A stretch of DNA of 36,609 nucleotides from JBJXDT01 sp046153505 (GTDB taxonomy: Bacteria; Pseudomonadota; Gammaproteobacteria; Burkholderiales; Methylophilaceae): NCBI GenBank assembly GCA_046153505.1, contig JBJXDT010000020.1, forward strand, positions 1-36,609, given 5' to 3'. A model generated the notes under the pieces. That model was not told the DNA's origin. It was given only the letters and a program-made list of their open reading frames with translations, and searched no databases. How positions within the stretch are numbered: position 1 is the first letter of the stretch; every line of letters begins with the position of its first letter. Position numbers and translations under genes: made by a program. Shown in pieces: positions 1 to 8,904 of the stretch.

Positions 1-914
1 AATGTCCATGCGTCACGCAAACCAACATTGAAACCCTGCCCCGCCACAGGGTGCATGGTTTGTGCAGCATTGCCAATTACGACCACATGCGGCACAGTTG
101 ATGATTTTAGGGTGCTTAATTTGAGCGGAAAGCTCATACGTTTTTCCACACACAAAAACTTGCCTACGCGGTCCCCAAAGGTGACATGCAACTGATTTAG
201 AAATGCTGTATCGTCTAAATCCAATAACGCATCCGTTAGTACTTTTTCGCCTGTCCACACCAAAGAAAAATCGCGCTCACCATTGGGTAACAGCGCCATT
301 GGTCCTTGCGGGGTAAAGCGTTCATAGGCAATATTGTTGTGTGGCAACTCGCAACTGACCTTACTGATAAGTGCATTATGTCCATATTCTTTTGTTTCAC
401 GCTCAATACCATCGATATCGCTCAAACCGCTTCCGCCATCAGCGATGACCATCATAAGACTAGAAAGTGTATTTAATTCTGAATGTTGCTTAAACGCTAC
501 CTGAGCAAAATCCTTATCTAGCTTGACGTGTGAGGCGATTGCATCATACAAAACCTCAACCTTATCTAACTTAGCGTCTAGCGCTTTCGTTAGCGCACCA
601 TAAGCCACAACGTAGCCTAGCGCTGGTAAATCATGATCTTTAGCGTTGAGTTTTGATCTCCCAAAACCTCCGCGCTGCGAAATGTGAATGGTATTTATCG
701 CAGTAGCGTAGGCTTCAATTTCATCCCAAACTTCAAGCTTTTCAAGAATCAAGCGAGTGCCGTAAGATAAAGCCAGTGCGCGCTTATCGGCATGTGACGC
801 ACCTTTTGAGCGCGCTTCCAATACGGTAGATACGATACCTTCTTGTTGCAATGCTAGCGCCAGCACAGACCCCACAGGCCCGCCGCCAACAATCACAATA
901 GATGCATTGTTCAT
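1..914 (-). CDS. ubiH: UbiH/UbiF/VisC-family FAD-dependent ubiquinone hydroxylase (3' end beyond window)
   Basis: This is a flavoprotein monooxygenase of the family that hydroxylates the aromatic ring of ubiquinone precursors. The N-terminus carries the FAD-binding Rossmann motif IVIVGGGPVGSVLAL. It is followed by the family segment RALALSYGTRLILEKL, and near the window edge by the second FAD motif HPVAGQGFNVGLRDAW. About 304 codons are present and the C-terminal part lies outside the window. I chose the ATG at 912-914, one base after the pepP stop; an in-frame ATG at 921-923, inside pepP, would add MAK. The order pepP-ubiH matches E. coli, which favours UbiH, but UbiH, UbiF and UbiI cannot be separated safely by eye. 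It is probably co-transcribed with pepP, murU and amgK. Confidence 0.85.
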   Translation of the reverse strand, partial: MNNASIVIVGGGPVGSVLALALQQEGIVSTVLEARSKGASHADKRALALSYGTRLILEKLEVWDEIEAYATAINTIHISQRGGFGRSKLNAKDHDLPALGYVVAYGALTKALDAKLDKVEVLYDAIASHVKLDKDFAQVAFKQHSELNTLSSLMMVIADGGSGLSDIDGIERETKEYGHNALISKVSCELPHNNIAYERFTPQGPMALLPNGERDFSLVWTGEKVLTDALLDLDDTAFLNQLHVTFGDRVGKFLCVEKRMSFPLKLSTLKSSTVPHVVVIGNAAQTMHPVAGQGFNVGLRDAWT

Positions 915-915
915 C

Positions 916-2232
916 TTAGCCATGCATCCAGCTTTCAATATCCGCCACGGTTTTAATGGCGTCTTTGGTAAGCACTTCATTACCCGTTTTGGTAATCAGC
1001 AGATCGTCTTCAATGCGGATGCCGATATTCCAAAAGTGTTCTGGCACATTGTCAGCTGGGCGCACATAGCAACCTGGCTCTACTGTGAGTGTATTCCCTG
1101 CTTTGAGCAATGCCCAGTTACCTTGCTTGTCTTTATACTCACCCGCATCATGCACATCTAAGCCTAACCAATGGCCTGTGCGGTGCATATAAAATTGACG
1201 ATAACTGCCATTTTCTAGCACTTCGTCTCTGCTACCTGTGCACAATTTAAAATCGATAAATCCATCCACCAGCACATCCAGCGCGGCTTCGTGCGGCGCG
1301 TTCCAATGATTGCCAGGTTTGGCTGCTTCAATCGCAGCTAGCTGCGCACTTAACACCAATTCATACAAATCTTTTTGTGGCGCACTAAATGTACCATTGA
1401 TGGGGAAAGTGCGCGTAATGTCAGACGCATAACTATCTAACTCGCAACCTGCGTCAATCAACAACAAATCGCCATCATTTAACACGCAATTATTGGCGTT
1501 GTAATGCAGCGTGCAAGCATTGGCACCTCCTGCGACAATGCTGGTGTAAGCTGGCGATTGTGCACCATTTCTATAAAACTCGTGCAAAAATTCAGCCTCT
1601 ATTTCGTACTCCATCTTGCCAGCAACAACCTTTTGCATTGCACGATTATGCGCACCCGCCGCAATTTGGGCACTTTTACGCATCAAGTCTATTTCATATG
1701 GCGTTTTAATTAACCGTTGCACGTCAATCAATTGGCGCACATCGACTATGCTTTCAGGTGCAGAAACCCCTGTACGCGCTAAATCTTTTACCTTATTAAG
1801 CCAGCCTGTGACTTTCACATCCCATTCACTACTCGCACCTAAGCTATAAAATAATTTGGCTTGGTTACCCATTAATTTGAGCAGCATTTCATCTAACTGG
1901 CTGATTGAATACGCTTCATCAAAACCAAATTCTGCTTTTGCCGCTTCAGGCCCGTAACGAAAACCATCCCAAATTTCGCGATCCATATCTTTATCGCGGC
2001 AAAATAAAATGCTCTTATTTTCCTTGCCCGCAATTAACGCCAATACCGATTCAGGTTCTTTAAAACCTGTGAGGTAATAAAAGTGACTATCAAAACGGTA
2101 TGGGTAATGCGAATCGCGATTGCGAATGACTTCTGGCGCGGTAGGAATAATGGCAATACCCTCGCCCATCTTGGAAAGCAAGTCATCGCGGCGGGTTTTA
2201 AATTCTAATGTTTCCAAGTTTAATTGCATCAT
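916..2232 (-). CDS. pepP: Xaa-Pro aminopeptidase (aminopeptidase P)
   Basis: This cytoplasmic metallopeptidase removes an N-terminal residue that precedes proline. The 438 residues have the usual two-domain layout: an N-terminal creatinase-like domain (about 1-175) and a C-terminal pita-bread catalytic domain. The five expected dimetal ligands can be placed at Asp260 and Asp271 (in LLIDAGCELDSYASDITRTF), His354 (HRTGHWLGLDVHD), Glu385 (TVEPGCYV) and Glu408 (GIRIEDD). These positions are almost the same as in E. coli PepP. The start overlaps the murU stop by four bases (ATGA), which points to translational coupling, and ubiH follows directly. Length, motifs and context agree, so the call is firm. 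Confidence 0.95.
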   Translation of the reverse strand: MMQLNLETLEFKTRRDDLLSKMGEGIAIIPTAPEVIRNRDSHYPYRFDSHFYYLTGFKEPESVLALIAGKENKSILFCRDKDMDREIWDGFRYGPEAAKAEFGFDEAYSISQLDEMLLKLMGNQAKLFYSLGASSEWDVKVTGWLNKVKDLARTGVSAPESIVDVRQLIDVQRLIKTPYEIDLMRKSAQIAAGAHNRAMQKVVAGKMEYEIEAEFLHEFYRNGAQSPAYTSIVAGGANACTLHYNANNCVLNDGDLLLIDAGCELDSYASDITRTFPINGTFSAPQKDLYELVLSAQLAAIEAAKPGNHWNAPHEAALDVLVDGFIDFKLCTGSRDEVLENGSYRQFYMHRTGHWLGLDVHDAGEYKDKQGNWALLKAGNTLTVEPGCYVRPADNVPEHFWNIGIRIEDDLLITKTGNEVLTKDAIKTVADIESWMHG

Positions 2233-2963
2233 TTGTTGACTGTTAAAATGTTGTCAAGTTCGGCTAATCGCTCTGGTGTACCAATATCGTGCCAAATGCC
2301 TTGATAATACTCGGCTGTGGCAGCGTTATTGTCAATTGCTTTACGCAATAAAGGTGCAAGTTTTGCGGGTTGCCCAATCGTAACCTCAGCAAATAAATCC
2401 GGATGATACATGCCCACACCAGAGAAGGTCAGCATTTGAGCGCCTTCATTTTTGAGCATTCCATTTTCAATCGCAAAGTCGCCATTTGGGTGTTGCGGCG
2501 GGTTATTTACCAGAACTAAATGTGCTCGAGCGTTTTTAACGCCTCTGGAATCCGCTCTGGTATTGGCTTGCAGGGCAGTACTTTTGATATGTTGCGTAAA
2601 TCTGGCGAAATCGAAGTCCGTAAACGTATCGCCATTCACAACTAAAAACGGCTTTATTTGCTTACCATTTTCAGTCAATAAATGTAGTGCATTAGCAATG
2701 CCGCCTGCGGTTTCTAGCGCCACTTTTTCTGGGCTATACTGAATATGCAAACCCCACTCTGACCCATCTTTAAGCGCATCCTCAATTTGTTGCCCCAAAT
2801 GCGCATGATTGATGACGATTTCTGTAAAGCCCGCTTTGGCCAAACACTCTAAATGCCAAACAATTAAAGGCTTACCACCCACTTTAAGTAATGGCTTGGG
2901 GGTGAAGTCCGTCAACGGACGCATGCGTTCGCCACGGCCAGCGGCCAGAATCATGGCTTTCAT
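2229..2963 (-). CDS. murU: N-acetylmuramate-alpha-1-phosphate uridylyltransferase
   Basis: This nucleotidyltransferase joins MurNAc-1-phosphate to UTP to give UDP-MurNAc in the peptidoglycan recycling route that bypasses MurA/MurB and so does not depend on fosfomycin-sensitive steps. The first 25 residues hold the family signature AAGRGERMRPLTDFTPKPLL, in which the glycine-rich loop and the following lysine bind the nucleotide. A metal-binding Asp is seen in VVNGDTF. Its 244 residues are somewhat longer than Pseudomonas MurU, with extra sequence around residues 128-160. The gene sits right after amgK, its known partner, and overlaps pepP by four bases. A general sugar-phosphate nucleotidyltransferase would look similar, but the AmgK neighbour makes MurU the best call. 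Confidence 0.88.
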   Translation of the reverse strand: MKAMILAAGRGERMRPLTDFTPKPLLKVGGKPLIVWHLECLAKAGFTEIVINHAHLGQQIEDALKDGSEWGLHIQYSPEKVALETAGGIANALHLLTENGKQIKPFLVVNGDTFTDFDFARFTQHIKSTALQANTRADSRGVKNARAHLVLVNNPPQHPNGDFAIENGMLKNEGAQMLTFSGVGMYHPDLFAEVTIGQPAKLAPLLRKAIDNNAATAEYYQGIWHDIGTPERLAELDNILTVNK

Positions 2964-2981
2964 TCTCTATTCCACATGCTT

Positions 2982-3977
2982 TTAAACGACATACTTGGGC
3001 CTTGGCACTTTACCTTCAAGCGCGTCAAGAAAGCGCAACATCGGCCGAAGCTCTACATAGCGCTCGCAAACTTTTCGCAGATAATGCATCACCAGTGGCA
3101 TGTCTTTGAGGTAGCCATCTTTACCATCGCGATGGTAAAGCCTTGCAAAAATGCCCAACACTTTAATGTGACGCTGCGCACCCATCCATTCAAAATCGCG
3201 ATAAAACTCGCTAAAATCTTGCGGCACAGGCAAGCCTGTTTTTTTTGCCGGCTCCCAATAGCGCACTGCAAAATCAATCACTTGCTCTTCATCCCAGTGA
3301 ATATAGGCATCTTTAAGCAGTGACACCAAATCATATGTAATCGCACCATGTACAGCATCTTGAAAGTCTAAAATGCCAGGTGAATTGTAAGGCGTGACCA
3401 TCAAATTGCGTGAGTGATAGTCGCGATGCACGGTGACTTGACTTTGGGAGAGGATATTTTTATTCAGTGCTTCAAAGGTTAGTTGCAACCAGCCTTGTTG
3501 CTCGCTGTTCATGCTAAAGCCCAAGTGCTTAACCACATACCAATCGGGGAATAGTTGCATTTCACGCATGAGCAGCGCCTCGTCATACATTGGCAAATCG
3601 TGCGATTTGCTTGCCAACTGCATTTTAAGCAGCGCGTTTGTTGCATCTAAATACAACATTTGTGCGCTGTCGTTATTTAAATGCTGCAAATAAGTATCAT
3701 CGCCCAAATCGCTAAGCAATAAAAAGCCTTTAGTTAAATCTTGCGCAACCACCACAGGTACGTTCAAACCTGCATCCAACAAGAACTTAGCCACTTTAAC
3801 AAACGGCGTACAATCTTCTTGGGGTGGTGGCGCGTCCATCGCAATGAGCGTTTTATCGCCTAAATGCACCCTAAAATAGCGCCTAAAGCTTGCATCTGCC
3901 GAGGCAGTAGTTAATGAAAATGTTTTTCCAACTAAAATCTCGCTCAACCACTTTTCTAATTGTATTTTTCTTTGCAC
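2982..3977 (-). CDS. amgK: N-acetylmuramate/N-acetylglucosamine anomeric kinase
   Basis: AmgK phosphorylates the anomeric carbon of MurNAc and GlcNAc, feeding MurU in cell-wall recycling. The 331-residue protein has the aminoglycoside-phosphotransferase (APH) kinase fold. Its catalytic loop VTVHRDYHSRNLMV contains His184, Asp186 and Asn191, and the metal-binding Asp204 lies in GILDFQDAVHG. The start is a GTG at 3975-3977, supported by an AAAAGG ribosome-binding site about 7-8 bases upstream. Divergence from lptD and pairing with murU reproduce the layout known from Pseudomonas (lptD next to amgK-murU). The gap to murU is 18 bases. Confidence is high. Confidence 0.9.
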   Translation of the reverse strand: MQRKIQLEKWLSEILVGKTFSLTTASADASFRRYFRVHLGDKTLIAMDAPPPQEDCTPFVKVAKFLLDAGLNVPVVVAQDLTKGFLLLSDLGDDTYLQHLNNDSAQMLYLDATNALLKMQLASKSHDLPMYDEALLMREMQLFPDWYVVKHLGFSMNSEQQGWLQLTFEALNKNILSQSQVTVHRDYHSRNLMVTPYNSPGILDFQDAVHGAITYDLVSLLKDAYIHWDEEQVIDFAVRYWEPAKKTGLPVPQDFSEFYRDFEWMGAQRHIKVLGIFARLYHRDGKDGYLKDMPLVMHYLRKVCERYVELRPMLRFLDALEGKVPRPKYVV

Positions 3978-4103
3978 ACGACGCCTTTTAAAAATTCCTT
4001 GACGGCCTTAAATGTAACCAAAACTAAGCTAAAAAGCCATATTTTGATTGATTTAAAACCACTTTTATGCGATTTTATCATTCGGAGATAAAACACACTA
4101 TGA
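3978..4103. promoter_or_regulatory. Divergent promoter region between amgK and lptD
   Basis: This 126-base gap separates two operons read outward, so it must hold promoters for both. Toward lptD, TTGACG at 3999-4004 is a good -35 but no strong -10 sits at the right distance. A second possibility is TTGATT (4044-4049) with TATGCG (4066-4071) after a 16-base spacer. Neither is convincing. A GGAGAT ribosome-binding site lies at 4084-4089. Confidence 0.35.
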
Positions 4104-4120
4104 ATGTCGCTTTTCGTTAA
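4100..4120 (+). other. Six-codon leader ORF overlapping the lptD start
   Basis: ATG at 4100 opens a six-residue reading frame (MNVAFR, stop at 4118-4120) that overlaps the lptD start at 4104 in another frame. The GGAGAT site is better placed for this ATG (about 10 bases) than for lptD (about 14 bases). It may be a chance ATG, a coupling leader, or a sign that the 5' end of lptD carries a frameshift. Confidence 0.3.
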
Positions 4121-6569
4121 AAATCATCTAAAAAATCATTTGAGCCTCGCTAATCATCATATCGAAATTGCAAATAAATATTTTGCGCCAATTTTCGCAG
4201 GCATTGTCATGCTTTGTGCAGCTTTGGCCTGTACCGCAGAAACAATGACTTTGGAACTCTCGCAAGTGCCAGAAACGATTCAGCCCGATACCCAAGAAGG
4301 TGCGATTGAAATTGAAGGCGATAAGCTAGACTTATACCTAGACCGTAAAATGCGTGCCATCGGCAATGCAACCGTCCGGAAGGGCGATCAAGTCATTTCT
4401 GGCGATGAAATTAGTTATGACGTGCAAAACGATGAGCTAAAAGTAGATGGCAATGCTCGTATTAACTTGGGCGAGAGCGAAATTACTGGCCCTGCGCTTA
4501 AAATGCGCCTTAGCGAAAGCATTGGTGAAATGAAAGACGCCAGCATTTCTTTGAATCGACAAGTCGATAACAATGGACCACAACCACACAATAACCCAAG
4601 CGTCTATACGCAATCAAAGCTGCTCAACGCCCAAACCAGCCTGACAGACAATCCAAAGCTTTATGAGGATAACTATCGCGAGCCCGCTGCACCCATTGGA
4701 CAGGCAACCATTGAATCAAAGTTTGACTCTTCCCGAGGAGATGCAAAAGTTGTGCTATTTGAAGGACAAGACAAAAAGCGCCTAAAAGATGCGCGCTACA
4801 CAACTTGCGAACCAGGTGTAGACGATTGGTACATCAAAGCCAAAGAGATTCAACTAGATGACTACACTCAGTCTGGAACGGCCAAAAATGCGACTGTAGA
4901 GTTTAAAGGAGTGCCTCTGCTTTACACACCTTGGATGAAATTTTCCTTCAACAATGAACGTAAATCTGGTTTGCTGTCCCCAACTATCGGCTCAACAACG
5001 CGAAGTGGTTTTGAGGCCACTATCCCCTATTACATCAATATCGCGCCAGATATGGATGCCACTGTTGCTACTCGGTATCTAAGCCGTCGCGGCTTACAAC
5101 TTCAAGGCGAGTTTCGATACTTGGGTGAAAATTACTCAGGTATTGATAGTCTCGAATATTTAGATAATGACAGTCAAAAAGACACTCGGCGCTACTACGC
5201 TAACCTGAGTCATAGTCATGACTTTGGCAGCGGTTGGTCAGCTGGATTCAATTTAGAAAAAGTCTCGGACGATGAATTTTTTGCCGATATGTCGACTCGC
5301 ATTATCAATACCAGCCGTGTGAATTTGCCACAAGAAGGGCGCTTGGATTATGTGGGGGATGTTTGGCGCTTTAATGCGTTGGTGCAAAAATACCAAACTT
5401 TAGACAAACTTTCTTTTCCTTATCAACGCTTGCCGCAGCTCACGCTTACTGCGAACAAGGATTGGGATTACCTTACAACAGATTTATACAGCGAATACGC
5501 CTATTTTGACCGCAATGAGCGTGCTCCAATTGCTGCCACTGGTAGCCGCCTTACCTTATACCCAAGCGTCAGCGTACCATTTACACAGCCATACGGTTTT
5601 ATCACACCTAAATTTGGCGTGCATAGCACTTTCTACAGTCTTAAAGACAATAACTTTAGTGTAAATGGCTTAAATGTTAGCAACAATACTGATTCACGCA
5701 CTTTACCAATTTTTAGCCTAGACAGTGGCCTCTATTTTGAACGCGACTTTGGTATTGTAAAAAACAACTACACACAAACCATAGAGCCACGTTTGTTTTA
5801 CGTCTACATTCCCAATAAGGATCAAAATCAGCTACCCGTGTTTGATTCGGCTCTCTCTGACTTAAATCTGACTACTTTATTTAGCGAAAACCAATTTACT
5901 GGCAATGATAGAATCAACAATGCAAACCAGCTAAGCTTAGCACTTACCACACGCATGATTGACCGAGACACAGGCATTGAACGTTTCACTGCTACCGTAG
6001 GTCAACGTTATTACTTCGAAAAGCAAAAGGTAGGCTTGCCAGGCACCATTCTTTCCAATAGCAACAGCTCGGACATTATTGCCGCTGTAACAGCAAGGCT
6101 GTCTAACCAATGGAATGTGGATGGATTTTGGCAATACAACACGGACGGAGCGGGTTTGGTAAGAGGCAATACTTTAGTGAGATACAATCCTGAACCAGGC
6201 AAACTAATGAACTTTGGTTATCGTTATACGCAGGACTTTCTTGAGCAAATCAACCTCTCTGGGCAATGGCCACTTAGCCGCGGTTGGTATGGTGTTGGGC
6301 GCTATAACTACTCAATTCGCGAGCATAAACCTATTGAGTCCTTGGCTGGTGTAGAATATGACGCTGGCTGTTGGCAAATGCGCGGTGTTATTCAGCGCGT
6401 CGAAACTGCAACCGCAAAGGCAAACTATGGTCTATTTTTTCAACTCGAATTGGGTGGCTTAGCCTCCATTGGCGCGAATCCATTAAACTTATTGCGTCGA
6501 GACATTCCAGGCTATTTAAGCACATCCGAAATCCCAAATATTTACAGACAGCAGAACTACAACCGATGA
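4104..6569 (+). CDS. lptD: LPS-assembly outer membrane protein LptD
   Basis: LptD is the outer-membrane barrel that, with LptE, inserts lipopolysaccharide into the outer leaflet. The 821-residue product has a signal sequence with a hydrophobic core around residues 28-42. An OstA/beta-taco domain follows at about 65-150, then a polar Asn/Pro/Gln-rich stretch at about 151-210. The conserved taco segment ARYTTCEPGVDDWYIKAKEI and the TPWMKFSFNNERKSGLLSP entry to the LptD_C barrel come next. After removal of the signal, the cysteines seen are Cys43 (if cleaved after ALA), Cys235 and a single Cys756, instead of the four found in E. coli. The gene overlaps surA by four bases. LptE is encoded at 14693, so both partners are in this window. 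The start is slightly uncertain because ATG 4100, in another frame, has the better ribosome-binding-site spacing. Confidence 0.95.
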   Translation: MSLFVKNHLKNHLSLANHHIEIANKYFAPIFAGIVMLCAALACTAETMTLELSQVPETIQPDTQEGAIEIEGDKLDLYLDRKMRAIGNATVRKGDQVISGDEISYDVQNDELKVDGNARINLGESEITGPALKMRLSESIGEMKDASISLNRQVDNNGPQPHNNPSVYTQSKLLNAQTSLTDNPKLYEDNYREPAAPIGQATIESKFDSSRGDAKVVLFEGQDKKRLKDARYTTCEPGVDDWYIKAKEIQLDDYTQSGTAKNATVEFKGVPLLYTPWMKFSFNNERKSGLLSPTIGSTTRSGFEATIPYYINIAPDMDATVATRYLSRRGLQLQGEFRYLGENYSGIDSLEYLDNDSQKDTRRYYANLSHSHDFGSGWSAGFNLEKVSDDEFFADMSTRIINTSRVNLPQEGRLDYVGDVWRFNALVQKYQTLDKLSFPYQRLPQLTLTANKDWDYLTTDLYSEYAYFDRNERAPIAATGSRLTLYPSVSVPFTQPYGFITPKFGVHSTFYSLKDNNFSVNGLNVSNNTDSRTLPIFSLDSGLYFERDFGIVKNNYTQTIEPRLFYVYIPNKDQNQLPVFDSALSDLNLTTLFSENQFTGNDRINNANQLSLALTTRMIDRDTGIERFTATVGQRYYFEKQKVGLPGTILSNSNSSDIIAAVTARLSNQWNVDGFWQYNTDGAGLVRGNTLVRYNPEPGKLMNFGYRYTQDFLEQINLSGQWPLSRGWYGVGRYNYSIREHKPIESLAGVEYDAGCWQMRGVIQRVETATAKANYGLFFQLELGGLASIGANPLNLLRRDIPGYLSTSEIPNIYRQQNYNR

Positions 6570-7891
6570 AACTCACTATTAAATTAACATATTTTTTCAA
6601 GCTTCTTGTTATAGCAAGTTTTTTTACTTCATTTTTTGCTTACAGCGCGCCGAGTAATAGTGGCGTGATCAAAATGGATCGCATTATAGCTATCGTGGAC
6701 CAAAGCGTTATTACAGAACAAGAGCTTGCTGACAAAATCACCACGGTTACCGCACAACTGGAAAAGCAGGGCACCGAACTGCCGCCACAAGGTGTGTTAG
6801 AAAAACAAATTTTAGAGCGCCTGATTGCAGACAGCTTACAGTTACAGATGGCTGAGCAAACTGGCATTAAAATCGACGATACGCAGTTGGATAAGGCGAT
6901 TTCGCGTATTGCAGAGCAAAATAAAATGGAAATTGATACTTTTAAAGATGCTTTGCAAAAAGATGGTATAAGTTATCGCAAGTTCCGCGAAGACATACGC
7001 ACAGAAATTACCATTGCAAGGTTAAAAGAGCGTGAAATTAACAACCGTGTGGTTGTGAGCGACGGGGAAGTGGACAATTTTTTAACGACGCAAGCAACGC
7101 GCAAAGATGATCAAGATGAGTTGGAAATCTCACATATTCTAATCCGCACGCCCGAAGACGCAACGCCTGAAGACGTACAAAAAGCAAAGTCTAAATTGGA
7201 TGAAGCATTAAAGCAGCTCAATAATGGCGCAAGTTTCGAGAAAGTTTCCGCAGCTTTTTCGGATACCCCAAACGCGCTTGAAGGCGGTAGTTTAGGCTGG
7301 AAAACTAGCAGTCAAATACCATCGCTATTCTTGGAAACACTGCAGTCCATGCAAGTTGGTGAAGTTTCAAAACCACTGCGCAGCCCAAATGGCTTTCATA
7401 TTCTAAAGCTGACTAATCGGCGTGGCGGCAGTTCTCCGCTAGTGATTGACCAAACGCATGCGCGTCACATTCTAATTAAGTTATCAGAAGTGGTGTCAGA
7501 AAAAGAAGCGAAGCAAAAAATGGAGGGTATTAAAGAGCGCTTGGATAACGGCACTAAGTTTGAAGACATGGCGCGTCAATATTCTGAAGATGGCTCTGCC
7601 AACAGTGGTGGTGATTTAGGCTGGGTAAATCCTGGCGATACCGTGCCACAATTTGAACAAGCCATGAATAGTCTTGCCATTGGCGAAATCAGCGCACCCG
7701 TACTTTCTCCATTCGGCTGGCACATTATTCAAGTGCTAGAGCGTCGCAAACAAGACATGACAAAAGAGGCAGCGCGCCTTAAAGCAAGACAAGAAATTCG
7801 TGCGCGCAAAGCCGATGAAGCCTACCAAGACTGGATTCGCGAGCTTCGTGACCGCGCATTTGTTGAATTGCACTTAGAAGATAAATTTTAG
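6566..7891 (+). CDS. surA: Periplasmic chaperone/peptidyl-prolyl isomerase SurA
   Basis: SurA escorts outer-membrane proteins, LptD among them, through the periplasm. I place the start at ATG 6566, where the ATGA overlap with lptD and an N-terminal signal peptide (MKLTIKL, then a hydrophobic run to about residue 27) agree. A longer open frame from 6371 is only lptD read in another frame. The mature protein shows the SurA N-terminal domain (about 33-170), a first parvulin domain (about 187-285, with LEISHILIR and GFHILKL) and a second one (about 297-400, with THARHILIKL, GGDLGWVNPG and FGWHIIQV). Length is 441 residues. The lptD-surA-pdxA-rsmA order is as in E. coli. Confidence 0.95.
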   Translation: MKLTIKLTYFFKLLVIASFFTSFFAYSAPSNSGVIKMDRIIAIVDQSVITEQELADKITTVTAQLEKQGTELPPQGVLEKQILERLIADSLQLQMAEQTGIKIDDTQLDKAISRIAEQNKMEIDTFKDALQKDGISYRKFREDIRTEITIARLKEREINNRVVVSDGEVDNFLTTQATRKDDQDELEISHILIRTPEDATPEDVQKAKSKLDEALKQLNNGASFEKVSAAFSDTPNALEGGSLGWKTSSQIPSLFLETLQSMQVGEVSKPLRSPNGFHILKLTNRRGGSSPLVIDQTHARHILIKLSEVVSEKEAKQKMEGIKERLDNGTKFEDMARQYSEDGSANSGGDLGWVNPGDTVPQFEQAMNSLAIGEISAPVLSPFGWHIIQVLERRKQDMTKEAARLKARQEIRARKADEAYQDWIRELRDRAFVELHLEDKF

Positions 7892-7894
7892 GCA

Positions 7895-7912
7895 GATAAG
7901 TTCTAACTTATC
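7895..7912. repeat. Perfect inverted repeat between surA and pdxA
   Basis: GATAAGTT-CT-AACTTATC is an 8-base perfect inverted repeat with a two-base centre. It starts four bases after the surA stop and lies 23 bases before pdxA. There is no T-run after it, so it does not look like an intrinsic terminator. It may be an mRNA-processing or stability hairpin, or a protein-binding palindrome. Confidence 0.5.
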
Positions 7913-7935
7913 GCTATTTGCAGTAAATTTATAGC

Positions 7936-8904
7936 ATGAAGCAACAACTCCCACGCATAGCCATCACCTCTGGTGAACCTGCAGGCATTGGTCCAGATTT
8001 GTGTTTATTGTTGGCGCAACTCAAAATCAAGGCTCAAATTACCATTATTGCTGATGCGGAAATGCTGGTTGAACGCGCGAAGTTGCTTAAACTCAACATC
8101 AATTTGCCTCCCTACGAATCGTCATCAAACGTGTTTAGTGTATTACACATTCCCGCTAAAACACCTACCTTAGCAGGTAAGCTGGATGCGGCCAATAGCC
8201 AATATGTGCTTAACACGCTTACCTGCGCGATGGATGGCTGTTTAAGTGGTGCATTCGACGCTATGGTCACCGCGCCAGTACATAAGGGCATTATCAACTA
8301 TGCCGCAATTGATTTTACAGGGCACACTGAGTTTCTTGCAGAATACACTAACACATCACAAGTGGTAATGATGCTTGTCGGTGGCGGCATGCGTGTTGCG
8401 CTTGCCACCACACACTTGCCCTTATCTAAAGTGCCAGCGGCAATTAACCAAAGCAATTTAGAAAAAACAATTCGCATTCTACATGCAGATTTGATAAGCA
8501 AGTTTGGTCTTGAAAGTCCGCGAATATTGGTCGCTGGCCTTAATCCGCACGCAGGTGAAAATGGCTACTTGGGTGATGAAGAAATACGTATTATTAACCC
8601 AGTATTGGATAAATTACGAATTGAAGGCATGCAACTAACTGGTGCGTTGCCAGCGGACACACTTTTCACCAAAAAATATCTAGATCATGCAGATGCGGTG
8701 CTTGCAATGTATCACGACCAAGGTTTGCCTGTGCTTAAACACGCTAGTTTTGGCAATGGCGTCAATATTACGCTGGGCTTGCCTATCATCCGCACTTCCG
8801 TTGACCATGGCACAGCGCTAGATTTAGCCGGCACAGGTAATATCGAAATTGGCAGTATGTTAGCGGCGATTGACTTGGCGATTGACCTTGTCAACAACAA
8901 ATGA
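7936..8904 (+). CDS. pdxA: 4-hydroxythreonine-4-phosphate dehydrogenase
   Basis: PdxA oxidises 4-phosphohydroxy-L-threonine in the DXP-dependent pathway to pyridoxal phosphate. The 322 residues start with AITSGEPAGIGPD, and the metal-binding histidine triad can be placed at His160 (ATTHLPLS), His205 (LNPHAGENG) and His260 (MYHDQGLPVLKH). Other family motifs are VTAPVHKG, the GHTEF loop at 129-133 and RTSVDHGTALD near the C-terminus. No clear ribosome-binding site precedes ATG 7936, but it is the only ATG near the start of the conserved sequence. The stop overlaps rsmA by four bases. Its product PLP is also the cofactor of BioF, encoded further along. Confidence 0.95.
   Translation: MKQQLPRIAITSGEPAGIGPDLCLLLAQLKIKAQITIIADAEMLVERAKLLKLNINLPPYESSSNVFSVLHIPAKTPTLAGKLDAANSQYVLNTLTCAMDGCLSGAFDAMVTAPVHKGIINYAAIDFTGHTEFLAEYTNTSQVVMMLVGGGMRVALATTHLPLSKVPAAINQSNLEKTIRILHADLISKFGLESPRILVAGLNPHAGENGYLGDEEIRIINPVLDKLRIEGMQLTGALPADTLFTKKYLDHADAVLAMYHDQGLPVLKHASFGNGVNITLGLPIIRTSVDHGTALDLAGTGNIEIGSMLAAIDLAIDLVNNK

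Noticed and set aside
6371..6565. An N-terminal extension of SurA overlapping lptD
   Set aside because: The signal peptide starts at ATG 6566, where the ATGA overlap gives a normal coupled start; the extension is lptD in another frame.
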